In this document: piece after piece, positions 37,269 to 47,036 of the stretch
Layout: each line of letters begins with the position of its first letter
Numbering within the stretch: the stretch's first letter is position 1
NCBI RefSeq assembly: GCF_021278025.1
Contig: NZ_JAIBHJ010000007.1
Coordinates: forward strand, 140,480 to 204,479
Reading direction: 5' to 3'
DNA: 64,000 bases
Source of the DNA: Motilimonas sp. E26
GTDB taxonomy: Bacteria > Pseudomonadota > Gammaproteobacteria > Enterobacterales > CBDFNC01
Made by a program: the position numbers and the translations under genes
Notes under the pieces: generated by a model
What the model saw: the letters and a program-made list of their open reading frames with translations, nothing else
What the model was told of the DNA's origin: nothing
Database searches by the model: none

Positions 37269-37388
37269 ATTGGTTACTCCTTGATAGTCATGAGCCGTTA
37301 TCATGTATTTGATTTATCTTTGAGTCGAGAACATTTGTCGCTATCACTGTGCCCTGTCGGTATTTTAGTTATACTCACTACAACATTT

Positions 37389-38213
37389 ATGCCTAACGGT
37401 TCGCCTATGCCCGATTCAAAATCACTAACTAACCCTATTCCATTACCTCGGCCTGCTGAAATTATAACGCTACCTAGTTATAAAAATTGCCATGATCACC
37501 AATACACACAAGTGGTTATTGGCCTTAAAGGACAAGTAGAATTTGAAGTGGCTGGCCGTGGTAATATCGTTGGTCCAGGGCAAGGTTGTGTCGTAGTGGC
37601 ATGCTCTGACCACGCATTTGCCGGCATTGCCTGCCAATCGGATATATTGGTTTTAAACTTGCCGACACCACAACGGCACGATCCCTTAATGCTACAAAAA
37701 ATCAATCAATTAGCTCACTGTGACACTTATTTTCAGCTCGATGCGCAAATCCAAAAATTAATCCAAATGTTAGTGCAAGAAATGCAATCTAACCCTGATG
37801 ACTTATTGCTCAGCCGCGCTTGTAACGATACCGTTATCGCTTTATTACAACGCCACATCAGTGCATTTCAAACCGGGAAAAAAGAGTCGCGCTTTGACTT
37901 AGAAACCCTTGACCGTTACATAAATCAACACCTTAGTCATAAAATTTCCATTGCTCAATTAGCGGGCAGTGTGTTCTTAGGTGAAAGCCAGTTTCATCTC
38001 ATGTTTAAAGAACAAATGGGGATTACACCTCATCAATACGTATTGAACAAACGTATTGATTTAGCCAAAAAACTCATTAACCAAGGTCACTTAAATTTAA
38101 GCCAAATATCCGAACTGGTCGGTTTTTCAAGTCAAAGTTCTTTCACTCACCGCTTTACACGTGCTTTGGGTATCTCTCCTTCGCAGTATAAAAAACAATA
38201 TAGTCCCAGCTAG
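37389..38213 (+). CDS. AraC-family regulator, likely of proline utilisation
   Basis: The protein of about 274 residues has a cupin-like AraC N-domain (GLKGQVEFEVAGRGNIVGPG) and a C-terminal double helix-turn-helix (KISIAQLAGSVFLGESQFHL and ISELVGFSSQSSFTHRF). The open frame reaches back to 37140, but that part overlaps the divergent lipocalin gene. ATGs at 37389 and 37407 are the realistic starts, and neither has a strong Shine-Dalgarno. It lies directly upstream of putA in the same direction. AraC-type activators control put genes in Pseudomonas (PruR), so a proline-responsive role is inferred. Confidence 0.82.
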   Translation: MPNGSPMPDSKSLTNPIPLPRPAEIITLPSYKNCHDHQYTQVVIGLKGQVEFEVAGRGNIVGPGQGCVVVACSDHAFAGIACQSDILVLNLPTPQRHDPLMLQKINQLAHCDTYFQLDAQIQKLIQMLVQEMQSNPDDLLLSRACNDTVIALLQRHISAFQTGKKESRFDLETLDRYINQHLSHKISIAQLAGSVFLGESQFHLMFKEQMGITPHQYVLNKRIDLAKKLINQGHLNLSQISELVGFSSQSSFTHRFTRALGISPSQYKKQYSPS

Positions 38214-38307
38214 CTAACAAATGTCAAAATATAATGTTAATTTTAAATTAGTGACTATGTTTAAATTTTGTTAATCAATGTACTTTCAGACAAATACACC
38301 GTAGTTT

Positions 38308-38337
38308 TTGACAAGTAATACTCTGCCACCCAAAATA
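38308..38337 (+). promoter_or_regulatory. Candidate sigma-70 promoter of putA
   Basis: A consensus TTGACA (38308-38313) is followed after 18 bases by AAAATA (38332-38337), about 70 bases before the putA ATG. The -10 element is imperfect, and the call rests on the -35 match and position. Confidence 0.35.
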
Positions 38338-38407
38338 CACTGACAGCCATTGTAATTTTCTCGGCTTGTTTATTAAACGAGTCGATAGTGAAATCAAAGG
38401 AGAAGGC

Positions 38408-41400
38408 ATGTTTACTGCCACGGATGTGTTAAAAGCAGCGTTTCATGAGCAACCTCTTGACCAACTTTGGTCGCTGATTTCGCCATTATATATGGTGGAT
38501 GAAACCCAATGGCTAACTGAGCTGTTACCCTTAGCAACCCCTTCGGCCGCAGAAAAAGCGCAAATCGCCGATAAAACCAGCCAGCTCATCAAAGCTATTC
38601 GCGCCGATAAAAACGCAATCCAAATGATTGATGCTCTGCTACTGGAATACAGCTTAGACACCCAAGAAGGCATTTTACTCATGTGTTTGGCCGAGGCCTT
38701 AATGCGTATTCCCGACTCAGCGACTGCTGATGCGCTGATTAAAGACAAGCTCAGCGTTGCTGATTGGCAATCGCATTTGGCCCATTCAGACTCAGTTTTT
38801 GTTAACGCTTCCACTTGGGGCTTAATGCTTACAGGCAAAGTCATTGGTCTTGGCAATCCGGCACCACAAAGTCCCACCCAAGCACTCAATAAGTTAGTGA
38901 ACAAACTGTCTGAGCCAGTGATCCGGCAAGCCATGCATCAAGCCATGAAGGTGATGGGCCATCAATTTGTGCTTGGTCGCAATATTAATGAGGCGCAGCA
39001 CAAAGGTCGCCCAATGCGAGACAAAGGTTTCACCTATTCATTTGATATGCTTGGAGAAGCAGCGTTAACCAGCGCAGACGCCAAGAAATACTATCAGGAT
39101 TACTTAACCGCCATTGAAGCCGTTGGCAAAGATCAATACACCAGTAAAACCAGCCCTGCACCGTCGGTGTCCATAAAGCTATCGGCATTACATCCGCGTT
39201 ATGAAGTGGCGAACAAAGCCCGAGTTCTTACTGAGCTTTATGAAACCCTTAGTCGATTACTGCGCCGCGCCGTTGAACTAGATGTTGCGATCACCATCGA
39301 TGCCGAGGAAGCCGATCGGTTAGAGCTGTCACTGCAACTATTTGAAAAGCTATATCGCAGTGATGTGGTCAAGGGCTGGGGTAAGTTTGGTTTGGTGATC
39401 CAAGCCTATTCTAAGCGTGCTTTACCTGTTTTAGTTTGGCTCAACGCGTTAGCTAAAGAGCAAGGGGATTTGATCCCGCTACGGTTAGTCAAAGGGGCCT
39501 ATTGGGACAGTGAAATTAAATGGTCGCAACAAGCGGGCTATGCCAATTACCCTGTTTACACCCGTAAAGAAGCAACTGATGTAGCGTATTTAGCCTGTGC
39601 TCGATTTTTGTTAAGCGATCTTGTGCGTGGCAATATTTTTCCACAGTTTGCCAGCCATAATGCGCAAACCGTCAGCGCCATTGCGGTCATGGCTAATCAT
39701 AAAGATTTTGAGTTTCAGCGCTTACACGGCATGGGCGAAGCCCTTTATAACCACGCCATGGCAGCTTATCAACAATCTGTGCGTATTTACGCTCCAGTTG
39801 GTAGCCATAAAGACTTACTGCCTTACTTAGTGCGCCGATTACTTGAAAATGGCGCCAATAGTTCTTTTGTGCATCGCTTGGTGGATGCACGTTGTCCCAT
39901 CGACACCTTAACACAGCATCCTGTAGATATGCTGACAAGCTATGACAGCTTCAATAACACCCAGATCCCGTTACCAGGACAAGTGTTCCCTGATCGCGCC
40001 AACTCACTGGGTATCAATGTCGATATTATCAGTGAAGCCGAGCCATTTGAGTCTCAAGTCCATCACTTACTCAGCAAGCAATGGACAGCAGGGCCGATCA
40101 TTAATGGTGTGGCACTGTTTGATCAGTTATTCCAAACCAATGACGTTCATATTGAAACCATTACGGCTCCTTATGATCGCCGCATTCAAGTCGGCAGTGT
40201 CGCCTTTGCTAGCCAAGAGCATGTGACCGCCGCCATCTCCGGAGCAGAAGCCGCCTTTCCTGCTTGGCAGCAGACGCCAGTGACTGAAAAAGCAGCCATG
40301 TTGGAAAAACTGGCAGACTTACTGGAACAACATTTGGCAGAGTTTACTGCGCTTTGCCATCAAGAAGCCGGTAAAACCATTCACGACAGCATTGATGAAG
40401 TACGTGAAGCCGTGGATTTTTGCCGCTACTACGCCAAACAAGCTCAGCAGCTAACACCGCAAACCTTAACGAGTTTTGATGGCGTTACCCGTACCAGCAC
40501 CCGTCAAGGTCGCGGGGTATTTGTCTGTATTAGCCCATGGAACTTCCCTTTGGCTATCTTCCTTGGTCAAATCAGTGCGGCATTAGTAGCGGGTAATACA
40601 GTGGTTGCTAAACCTGCCGAGCAAACCAGTTTAATTGCCGCGCGCGCTGTTGACTTAATGGCCGAGGCTGGCTTTCCTGCTGGCGTCATTCAATACCTAC
40701 CGGGGCGCGGTACAGATATCGGTCATGCCCTTACGAGTCACCCCGCTATTGCTGGTGTGGCATTTACTGGCTCTACCCCCACCGCCCAGCGCATTAATAT
40801 CTCTCTTGCCAGTCGTGTCGCTAAGCCAGTGCCATTTATTGCTGAAACGGGTGGCCAAAATGCCATGATCGTCGACAGTACCGCGCTGCCTGAACAAGTG
40901 GTACGCGATGTTATTCGCAGTGCATTTGCTTCCGCTGGTCAACGTTGCTCCGCGCTGCGCGTACTATTTATCCAGCAAGACATTGCCGAGCGCGTGATTG
41001 CGCTGATCAAAGGAGCGATGGAAGAACTCAACGTCGGCCTACCCTATTTACATCAAACTGACGTAGGCCCAGTGATTGATAGCAACGCCAAACAAAAACT
41101 GCTTACTCACATTGAGCACATGAGCCAAACCCAGCGTAAAGTAGCCCAACTACCATTGAATAATGCCTGCACTGAAGGTGATTTTGTGCCACCAACGGCC
41201 TTTGAAATTGACGATATCAGTTGCTTAACCCAAGAGCATTTTGGCCCAATACTGCACATAGTACGCTTTAAAGCCAGCGAGCTAGCCCAAGTGGTTGAAC
41301 GAATCAATCAAACAGGCTTTGGTTTAACCATGGGGATACACAGCCGTAACGAAACCACCTACCGCTGGATTGAGCAACACGCACGAGTCGGCAACTGTTA

Positions 41401-41575
41401 CATCAACCGCGATCAAGTAGGCGCGGTAGTTGGGGTACAGCCTTTCGGTGGGCAAGGCCTATCGGGTACAGGGCCCAAAGCCGGAGGCCCGCATTACTTG
41501 TATCGTTTCACGGAACAGCACATAACCGAGCAGCAAATCATTAGCGAAGCCAAGGCATCAGGAGCAATATCATGA
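38408..41575 (+). CDS. putA: Bifunctional proline / P5C dehydrogenase PutA (lacks C-terminal domain)
   Basis: The 1055-residue enzyme oxidises proline to glutamate. An N-terminal helical arm precedes the FAD-dependent proline dehydrogenase barrel (about residues 170-480, with SIKLSALHPRYE and RLVKGAYWDSEIK). A P5C (ALDH) dehydrogenase follows (about 560-1040), with SPWNFPLAIFLGQ, catalytic AETGGQNAM and ASAGQRCSALRV. The ribbon-helix-helix DNA-binding domain of E. coli PutA is absent. So is its C-terminal domain, which is encoded by the next gene. The ATG at 38408 has a GGAG Shine-Dalgarno; the upstream ATG (38366) does not. The stop overlaps the next start as ATGA. Confidence 0.93.
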   Translation: MFTATDVLKAAFHEQPLDQLWSLISPLYMVDETQWLTELLPLATPSAAEKAQIADKTSQLIKAIRADKNAIQMIDALLLEYSLDTQEGILLMCLAEALMRIPDSATADALIKDKLSVADWQSHLAHSDSVFVNASTWGLMLTGKVIGLGNPAPQSPTQALNKLVNKLSEPVIRQAMHQAMKVMGHQFVLGRNINEAQHKGRPMRDKGFTYSFDMLGEAALTSADAKKYYQDYLTAIEAVGKDQYTSKTSPAPSVSIKLSALHPRYEVANKARVLTELYETLSRLLRRAVELDVAITIDAEEADRLELSLQLFEKLYRSDVVKGWGKFGLVIQAYSKRALPVLVWLNALAKEQGDLIPLRLVKGAYWDSEIKWSQQAGYANYPVYTRKEATDVAYLACARFLLSDLVRGNIFPQFASHNAQTVSAIAVMANHKDFEFQRLHGMGEALYNHAMAAYQQSVRIYAPVGSHKDLLPYLVRRLLENGANSSFVHRLVDARCPIDTLTQHPVDMLTSYDSFNNTQIPLPGQVFPDRANSLGINVDIISEAEPFESQVHHLLSKQWTAGPIINGVALFDQLFQTNDVHIETITAPYDRRIQVGSVAFASQEHVTAAISGAEAAFPAWQQTPVTEKAAMLEKLADLLEQHLAEFTALCHQEAGKTIHDSIDEVREAVDFCRYYAKQAQQLTPQTLTSFDGVTRTSTRQGRGVFVCISPWNFPLAIFLGQISAALVAGNTVVAKPAEQTSLIAARAVDLMAEAGFPAGVIQYLPGRGTDIGHALTSHPAIAGVAFTGSTPTAQRINISLASRVAKPVPFIAETGGQNAMIVDSTALPEQVVRDVIRSAFASAGQRCSALRVLFIQQDIAERVIALIKGAMEELNVGLPYLHQTDVGPVIDSNAKQKLLTHIEHMSQTQRKVAQLPLNNACTEGDFVPPTAFEIDDISCLTQEHFGPILHIVRFKASELAQVVERINQTGFGLTMGIHSRNETTYRWIEQHARVGNCYINRDQVGAVVGVQPFGGQGLSGTGPKAGGPHYLYRFTEQHITEQQIISEAKASGAIS

Positions 41576-42276
41576 TCAATCACGTGACACGTTTTACCGA
41601 TGCCCAGCAAGCTTGGGAACAATGGAACTTAGCCCCATTTGACCATAAGTTGTCGCAATTACAGGCTTTTAGTGCGGCTTTACAGCAAGGTAACGCAACC
41701 TTGGCTAAGGTTTGTCAATTTCACCTTGAACAAGGTAAAAAATGGTTAGCCCAGCCTCATCGCTTAATCGGCCCAACGGGTGAAACCAATGAACTCTATA
41801 CCGCTGGGCGCGGTGTTGCCCTGCTCATTTTAGACAATACCGACCATTGCCAGCAAGCTCAGCAAAGTATGATGGCGATGCTCAGTGCTGCCCTGTTGGC
41901 TGGCAATGCTGTACTGCTATGCAGTGACGATATTACATTTAATAACGCTGTTAACAATGCCATGCAGCAAGCTCAATTACCTGCGCATTTACTGCACATT
42001 ATCGCTTTCGACGCCTATCCGGTTTTACTAGGTTGTGATATTCGCAGTGCGGGTTACATAGGATCATCACAGGTTGAATTAAGCCTCAACTTGCAACTGG
42101 CTAAGCGCGACGGTGTTATCGTCGGCTTAGTATCCGAAACGGATCTGCCAGCGATGTCCCTCGCTCACGATCCACTCTTGGCGCTACGCTTTATTACTGA
42201 GCGCACGCGCACTATCAACATAACCGCGGTGGGCGGCAATGCAACCTTGCTTGAGCTTGGTAGCGCTGCCCACTAG
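41572..42276 (+). CDS. Detached C-terminal domain of PutA
   Basis: The 234-residue protein matches the C-terminal domain of long PutA proteins. The opening GPTGETNELYTAGRGVALLI matches the PutA GPTGERN...RVL region. MMAMLSAALLAGNAVLL is the degenerate ALDH Rossmann part. The tail TERTRTINITAVGGNATLLE is the conserved PutA terminal motif that in fused enzymes closes over the P5C active-site cavity. It has no catalytic residues of its own. It overlaps putA by 4 bases (ATGA) and is probably made in equal amounts as a structural subunit. Automated annotation might call it P5C dehydrogenase. Confidence 0.82.
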   Translation: MINHVTRFTDAQQAWEQWNLAPFDHKLSQLQAFSAALQQGNATLAKVCQFHLEQGKKWLAQPHRLIGPTGETNELYTAGRGVALLILDNTDHCQQAQQSMMAMLSAALLAGNAVLLCSDDITFNNAVNNAMQQAQLPAHLLHIIAFDAYPVLLGCDIRSAGYIGSSQVELSLNLQLAKRDGVIVGLVSETDLPAMSLAHDPLLALRFITERTRTINITAVGGNATLLELGSAAH

Positions 42277-42287
42277 TTTTCTTGGTT

Positions 42288-42326
42288 ACTTGGGCGTAAT
42301 TAAACTGCCTGAGTAAATGCCCAAGT
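42288..42326 (+). promoter_or_regulatory. Inverted repeat in the putP leader
   Basis: ACTTGGGC and GCCCAAGT form an 8-bp stem with a 23-nt loop, followed by ATGATTTTT. It lies between the detached PutA domain gene and putP. It could be a weak terminator or processing site limiting read-through into putP. Confidence 0.4.
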
Positions 42327-42415
42327 ATGATTTTTAAAACAGAGGTTTACACCAAGCTGTTTGAAATTGAGTTCTTGGGGCACGGAAAGCAACTAACCAT
42401 AATGAGGACTATCGA

Positions 42416-43906
42416 ATGATAGAAAATAGTTTTGCAATCACGGCAACCTTTATCGCCTACCTGATAATGATGCTAGCCATAGGTGCAATAGCCTATATGC
42501 GCACATCAAACTCAAGTGATTACTTCTTAGGCGGCCGCAGTTTAGGCCCTTGGCCTGCCGCGCTCTCTGCTGGTGCGTCTGACATGAGTGGCTGGCTGTT
42601 ACTGGGCTTACCCGGTTACGCCTATGCCGCCGGTGTTGAAGCATTTTGGCTAGCAGGTGGTCTGTTACTCGGCACATGGGCTAACTGGCTGGTTAATGCT
42701 AAACGCTTGCGCACTTACAGCATTACAACTGATTCAATCACGTTGCCTGAGTTTTTATCACGTCGTTTTAATGACACATCGAAGCTGATTCAAACCATTT
42801 CTGCTTTTTTCATATTGCTGTTTTTCTTGTTCTACACCAGTTCAGGCTTAGTAGCAGGTGGGAAATTGTTTGAAACCGTTTTCGGTTTAGATTACAGCAT
42901 TGCCGTCATTATTGGCACGGCTTGCGTGGTGTCCTATACCTTGTTTGGTGGCTTTTTAGCCGTATCTTGGACCGATTTAGTGCAAGGCTTGTTGATGTCA
43001 GCAGCACTACTTATTGTCCCCATTGCTGCATTAGATGGGGGCTTTGGCCAACTATCCAATGACTTGTCCGCCATCAATCCAGAATTGCTCACTTTGTGGA
43101 ATGACGTCAAAGGCGAACCTCTCAGTGCCATTGCTATCATCTCTTTGGCAGCTTGGGGCTTAGGTTATTTTGGTCAACCGCATATTTTGGCGCGTTTCCA
43201 AGCCACCCGCACTAACAAAGATCTTGTTGTGGCACGTCGTATTGCGGTGATTTGGACAGCCCTTTCAATGACCGGCGCGATGCTCGTGGGACTAGTGGGC
43301 TTGGTGTATGTTAATTCAGGCACCATTGAGCTAGCCGATGGCGAAAAAATATTCATGATACTGGTTAACGCCATGTTCCATCCGGTGATTGCAGGCATTT
43401 TACTCGCCGCAATTTTAGCGGCCATCATGAGTACCGCGGATTCACAATTACTGGTTTCTTCTTCTGCATTGGCTGAAGACTTTTACAAACAAGTGGTTAA
43501 ACAAAATGCGTCTACTGAAGAGATTGTTAAAGTTGGCCGCTTCGCGGTGATCCTTATCTCTTTAATTGCACTGGCTTTAGCCATGTCTCCCGATAGTTCA
43601 GTATTAGGTTTAGTCTCTTATGCTTGGGCAGGTTTTGGCGCGGCATTTGGTCCTGCACTGGTGTTAAGTTTGTACTGGCGTCGCATGAACCGTAATGGTG
43701 CGTTGGCAGGGATCATCATTGGCGGGGTAACGATCGTGATATGGAAACAACTTACTGGTGGTTGGTTTGACGTATACGAGATTGTTCCTGGGGTTATCTT
43801 TTCAACACTGGCCATTATTGGCGTAAGTTTAGCCACTGCTGAGCCTAACGAAGTGGTTAAAGCGCAACATGCCGATTTTGAGAAAAAACTGGTTGAATTT
43901 GAATAA
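42416..43906 (+). CDS. putP: Sodium/proline symporter PutP
   Basis: The 496-residue SSF-family symporter has about 13 transmembrane segments. N-terminal SSDYFLGGRSLGPWPAALSA and SDMSGWLLLGLPGYAYAAG are hallmark PutP segments. The sodium-site region AAIMSTADSQLLVSSSALAE lies near residue 335. It supplies proline to PutA. It is 139 bp downstream of the detached PutA domain gene, same strand, and is followed by a terminator. Confidence 0.93.
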   Translation: MIENSFAITATFIAYLIMMLAIGAIAYMRTSNSSDYFLGGRSLGPWPAALSAGASDMSGWLLLGLPGYAYAAGVEAFWLAGGLLLGTWANWLVNAKRLRTYSITTDSITLPEFLSRRFNDTSKLIQTISAFFILLFFLFYTSSGLVAGGKLFETVFGLDYSIAVIIGTACVVSYTLFGGFLAVSWTDLVQGLLMSAALLIVPIAALDGGFGQLSNDLSAINPELLTLWNDVKGEPLSAIAIISLAAWGLGYFGQPHILARFQATRTNKDLVVARRIAVIWTALSMTGAMLVGLVGLVYVNSGTIELADGEKIFMILVNAMFHPVIAGILLAAILAAIMSTADSQLLVSSSALAEDFYKQVVKQNASTEEIVKVGRFAVILISLIALALAMSPDSSVLGLVSYAWAGFGAAFGPALVLSLYWRRMNRNGALAGIIIGGVTIVIWKQLTGGWFDVYEIVPGVIFSTLAIIGVSLATAEPNEVVKAQHADFEKKLVEFE

Positions 43907-43928
43907 ATAACGCATTTAATTTAACCCA

Positions 43929-43954
43929 AAGTGGCGCCCTGTTGGGCGCTACTT
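43929..43954 (+). terminator. Terminator of the put locus
   Basis: An 11-bp stem with one wobble pair (AAGTGGCGCCC/GGGCGCTACTT) and a 4-nt loop is followed by TATTACTTT, 22 bases after the putP stop. Confidence 0.75.
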
Positions 43955-43981
43955 TATTACTTTACCTCGCTGTGCCCCACT

Positions 43982-45319
43982 TCAATAACGAGAAACGGTT
44001 GCTTCTTCTACTGGAATAAAGAGCATGCCATCCATGATCTCCGCAGGTGTAACATATTGCGCAGCGCCACCGTGAAAAGCTAATTTAAACTTGCCAGAAA
44101 ATATCAGGTTTGAACTGTTCGTTTCATTGAAGTCTATGAACGCATTGGGGATCCCTGCAGAGCCTAGCAAATAGTTGACCGTGTCTTTATCACGACTTAT
44201 AGCAAATGCATCCTCTGCCCAAGTTTCATATTGCGGAACGTAAGGCGCATACATGCCGCCATTATCTATCACGCCCATTACATAACTAGTCATTTCAGGT
44301 TGCTGTTTTACCAGTGCTTGCGGCACCGTATGCTCAACTTTAGTAATATGAATGTTGTGCGACCAGATAGCAGTCTGTCCGCGAGTCTTAAACCAGACAT
44401 CTCGAAGCCAACGTAAGTTATCTGCAGAGCGAACATCAGCCTTAGCATAATCTAAATCATTGACCTGCATTTGGGCGTGCCCTTGCATACCTTTAACGAC
44501 TTGCAGCCAAAAACTGGCATATTGGCGAAAATTTCTTGGTGTTGTCGGATCATACTCCGGGATGACTTCCAGTTTAGCTTGTTGTTCAAGTACCTTTTCA
44601 AGGGCGACTAGGGCAGACATGAGTTGTTGATGTAAAGCTTGATTATGGTTGTAGGTCACATCCGGGTTGTGCCATGAGCACATCATCACTGGCGCAATAG
44701 TGTAAACATCCATTAAGTTGTCTACTGATAAGCTGCTGTCCGTCAAATACTGGTCAAGCTCTTGTAACATAATACTAGTTACGTCACCTTCTTTAACGAG
44801 GCAAGCAGGATCACTGTTTATTCTTGAATCAAACCCCGCCAGTATCAACGGTGAATTCACTTGGTCAAGATCGTTAATATAATTAACAATTTGCGATACA
44901 CCTTTACTATGCCGCTGCATATACATAAAGTTTGCATGAGGCCCTGTGATGGCTTCAATTAAAGGTTGTTTGCCCGTTAAGTATTGCTCCCAAGCCACCA
45001 GTCCATCATAAAAACCCGCCTCAAATACAACAAGATCGAGTTTTCCTTCCTGATGCAACCCTTGCAAAATTCGACTTTTAATAAAATGCACGACAGAGCC
45101 ATTATGAGATGGCTCGCCTAAGCTCACTAAATCATAATCTTTAACGCGATCGATAATAGGCTTTATATCGGTATTGTCTGAACTCATTTGCGTGCTGGTA
45201 ATCTCACTGTATTCTAGACCAGCAATTTCTGTGAGCGTAGAGGTCGCATTCCCTCCTCCACCGCCACCACATGCAGCTAACACGATGGCACTACTTAACA
45301 GCATCAGTTTACATTTCAT
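43982..45319 (-). CDS. Erythromycin-esterase-like lipoprotein
   Basis: The 445-residue protein has a lipoprotein signal (lipobox LAAC near residue 17) followed by a poly-Gly linker, then an erythromycin esterase-like domain. Motifs include LVSLGEPSHNG, with the conserved Glu and His, VVFEAGFYDGL and IWSHNIHI, with the second His. In Ere enzymes this fold hydrolyses the macrolide lactone, but most family members have unknown roles and should not be read as resistance genes. The protein is probably anchored in the outer membrane. It is monocistronic. Confidence 0.82.
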   Translation of the reverse strand: MKCKLMLLSSAIVLAACGGGGGGNATSTLTEIAGLEYSEITSTQMSSDNTDIKPIIDRVKDYDLVSLGEPSHNGSVVHFIKSRILQGLHQEGKLDLVVFEAGFYDGLVAWEQYLTGKQPLIEAITGPHANFMYMQRHSKGVSQIVNYINDLDQVNSPLILAGFDSRINSDPACLVKEGDVTSIMLQELDQYLTDSSLSVDNLMDVYTIAPVMMCSWHNPDVTYNHNQALHQQLMSALVALEKVLEQQAKLEVIPEYDPTTPRNFRQYASFWLQVVKGMQGHAQMQVNDLDYAKADVRSADNLRWLRDVWFKTRGQTAIWSHNIHITKVEHTVPQALVKQQPEMTSYVMGVIDNGGMYAPYVPQYETWAEDAFAISRDKDTVNYLLGSAGIPNAFIDFNETNSSNLIFSGKFKLAFHGGAAQYVTPAEIMDGMLFIPVEEATVSRY

Positions 45320-45621
45320 TTCTTACCCCCTGATAGAATACCCACAAAAAACATCATGACGTTTTTAGCGAAATAAGTCTGTGACCCACCGGGCAATAAA
45401 ATCTAAAATATATAAAAGTCAATAAGTTGAAGCATTCATCACACTCACGCTCAGCCGTATGAACGAGAATGTTTTAGAACATAACTAAGTTGTTTGCGGG
45501 TATGTTGCTTAAAGGTTTCTAAAACGCAGTCGTTTTGTTAAGCGCACTGGGTTTACAGCCCTACCCGCACAAGTTGCCTTGACGAAAAAAGGCTGCAACA
45601 GTTTCACCTTTGTTAAAATAG
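45320..45621. other. Intergenic region with no recognised content
   Basis: About 300 AT-rich bases separate the glgC stop from the lipoprotein start. The right half carries GGGTATG and GGGTTTAC strings without clear pairing. I see no gene, strong hairpin or repeat shared with the rest of the window. It must contain the promoter of the esterase-like lipoprotein. Confidence 0.4.
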
Positions 45622-46845
45622 CTAAACTTCTTCAAACTGATAGCTTTCTGGTACCACCACCACCCCTTTTTCTGAAATGTTAAACCGCTTAGCGTCTTCC
45701 GCTTTATTAATACCAATTTGAGTGTTGGCGGGAATATCAACATGCTTATCGATAATACAATTCGCAAGCTGACACCCCTTACCTACCCGCACCCCATCAA
45801 ATAGAATACTGTCTACTATGGTTGCACCATCGTTGATCCTAACGTTGGTTGAAATAACCGACCGTTGCACTGAAGCTCCTGAATTAACCACGCCATTGGC
45901 GATAATTGAGTTAATAAAAATACCTTCGTTACCCGTATCAGAAGAAACCGTTCGCGCTGGCGGAAATTGCACTTCAAAGGTGCGTACAGGCCAGTCGGGT
46001 TGATATAAGTTCAAGGGGGGCACGGGCTCAAGTAAGTCCATATTGGCTTCATAAAATGAATCTATGGTTCCAACATCACGCCAATAACAATCTTTCGCGA
46101 CCCTGCCTTTATCATTGCCAAATTGATAAGCATAAACACTCTCTCGATCAATCAGTTTTGGAATGATATCTTTGCCAAAATCATGGCTAGAATGATGATT
46201 CTCTGCATCTTCTATCAAAGCTTGAGTTAACGTGCTGATGTTAAAAATATAAACTCCCATTGATGCAAGGCTACGATCGGGATCGTTGGGCATGGTCGGT
46301 GGATTGCTAGGTTTCTCAACAAATGACACGATGCGCTGCTGGTTATCTATCGCCATCACGCCAAACTCTTTTGCTTCTTCTTTTGCAACCTCCATACAGG
46401 CAATGGTCAACTCTGCGTTATTCGCTTTGTGCTCTTCAAGCATTGGCGCGTAATCCATTCGGTAGATATGATCGCCAGACAGCACCACCACATACTTAGC
46501 ACCACTGCGTGAAAGCAACCACAAGTTATGATAAATGGCATCGGCTGTGCCTTCATACCATTTACCACCTTTACGCATTTGCGGCGGGACCACGGTAATG
46601 TATTCACCCAGTTCAGGATTAAAAATAGACCAAGCGTCGCGTAAGTGTTTTTGCAATGAATGTGATTTGTACTGGGTCAACACCAAAATTCGGCGCAAGC
46701 CAGAATGCAAACAGTTGGTCAGAGTAAAATCAATAATCCGGTATTTACCGCCGAATGGCACTGCGGGTTTGGCACGATCATCGGTCAATGGGCTCAGTCT
46801 CGAACCCATTCCACCAGCTAAAACCACTGTTAGCGTATCTTGCAT
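45622..46845 (-). CDS. glgC: Glucose-1-phosphate adenylyltransferase
   Basis: The 407-residue enzyme makes ADP-glucose, the committed step of glycogen synthesis. The nucleotidyl-transferase signature [20 protein letters not shown] is at the N-terminus. [28 protein letters not shown] and a C-terminal left-handed beta-helix follow. The frame extends to 46902, but the ATG at 46845 has a GGAG site eight bases away and starts where family members start. No glgA, glgB or glgP is adjacent, so it is a second or isolated glgC. Confidence 0.92.
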   Translation of the reverse strand: MQDTLTVVLAGGMGSRLSPLTDDRAKPAVPFGGKYRIIDFTLTNCLHSGLRRILVLTQYKSHSLQKHLRDAWSIFNPELGEYITVVPPQMRKGGKWYEGTADAIYHNLWLLSRSGAKYVVVLSGDHIYRMDYAPMLEEHKANNAELTIACMEVAKEEAKEFGVMAIDNQQRIVSFVEKPSNPPTMPNDPDRSLASMGVYIFNISTLTQALIEDAENHHSSHDFGKDIIPKLIDRESVYAYQFGNDKGRVAKDCYWRDVGTIDSFYEANMDLLEPVPPLNLYQPDWPVRTFEVQFPPARTVSSDTGNEGIFINSIIANGVVNSGASVQRSVISTNVRINDGATIVDSILFDGVRVGKGCQLANCIIDKHVDIPANTQIGINKAEDAKRFNISEKGVVVVPESYQFEEV

Positions 46846-47036
46846 CTGTTCTCTCCCAAATATAGTGCAACAAAAATTAGCCATATTTAGAACATGGAGC
46901 AATATTTAAGCCAAAATACTACCTTTTGATTTATATAGATTTTTAAAAAATCACAGACAAGGCTGCACCATCATGAGGAGTACCGCTAAACCATTTGTGC
47001 ATAAGTCGTGCACTGACTCTCTGCTAGCTTTACCCG

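Noticed and set aside
37140..37388. N-terminal extension of the proline-locus AraC regulator
   Set aside because: It overlaps the divergent lipocalin gene and its ribosome binding site and has no AraC-like content.
43982..45319. Macrolide resistance gene
   Set aside because: The erythromycin-esterase fold is present, but as a lipoprotein unlike EreA/EreB; resistance cannot be claimed.
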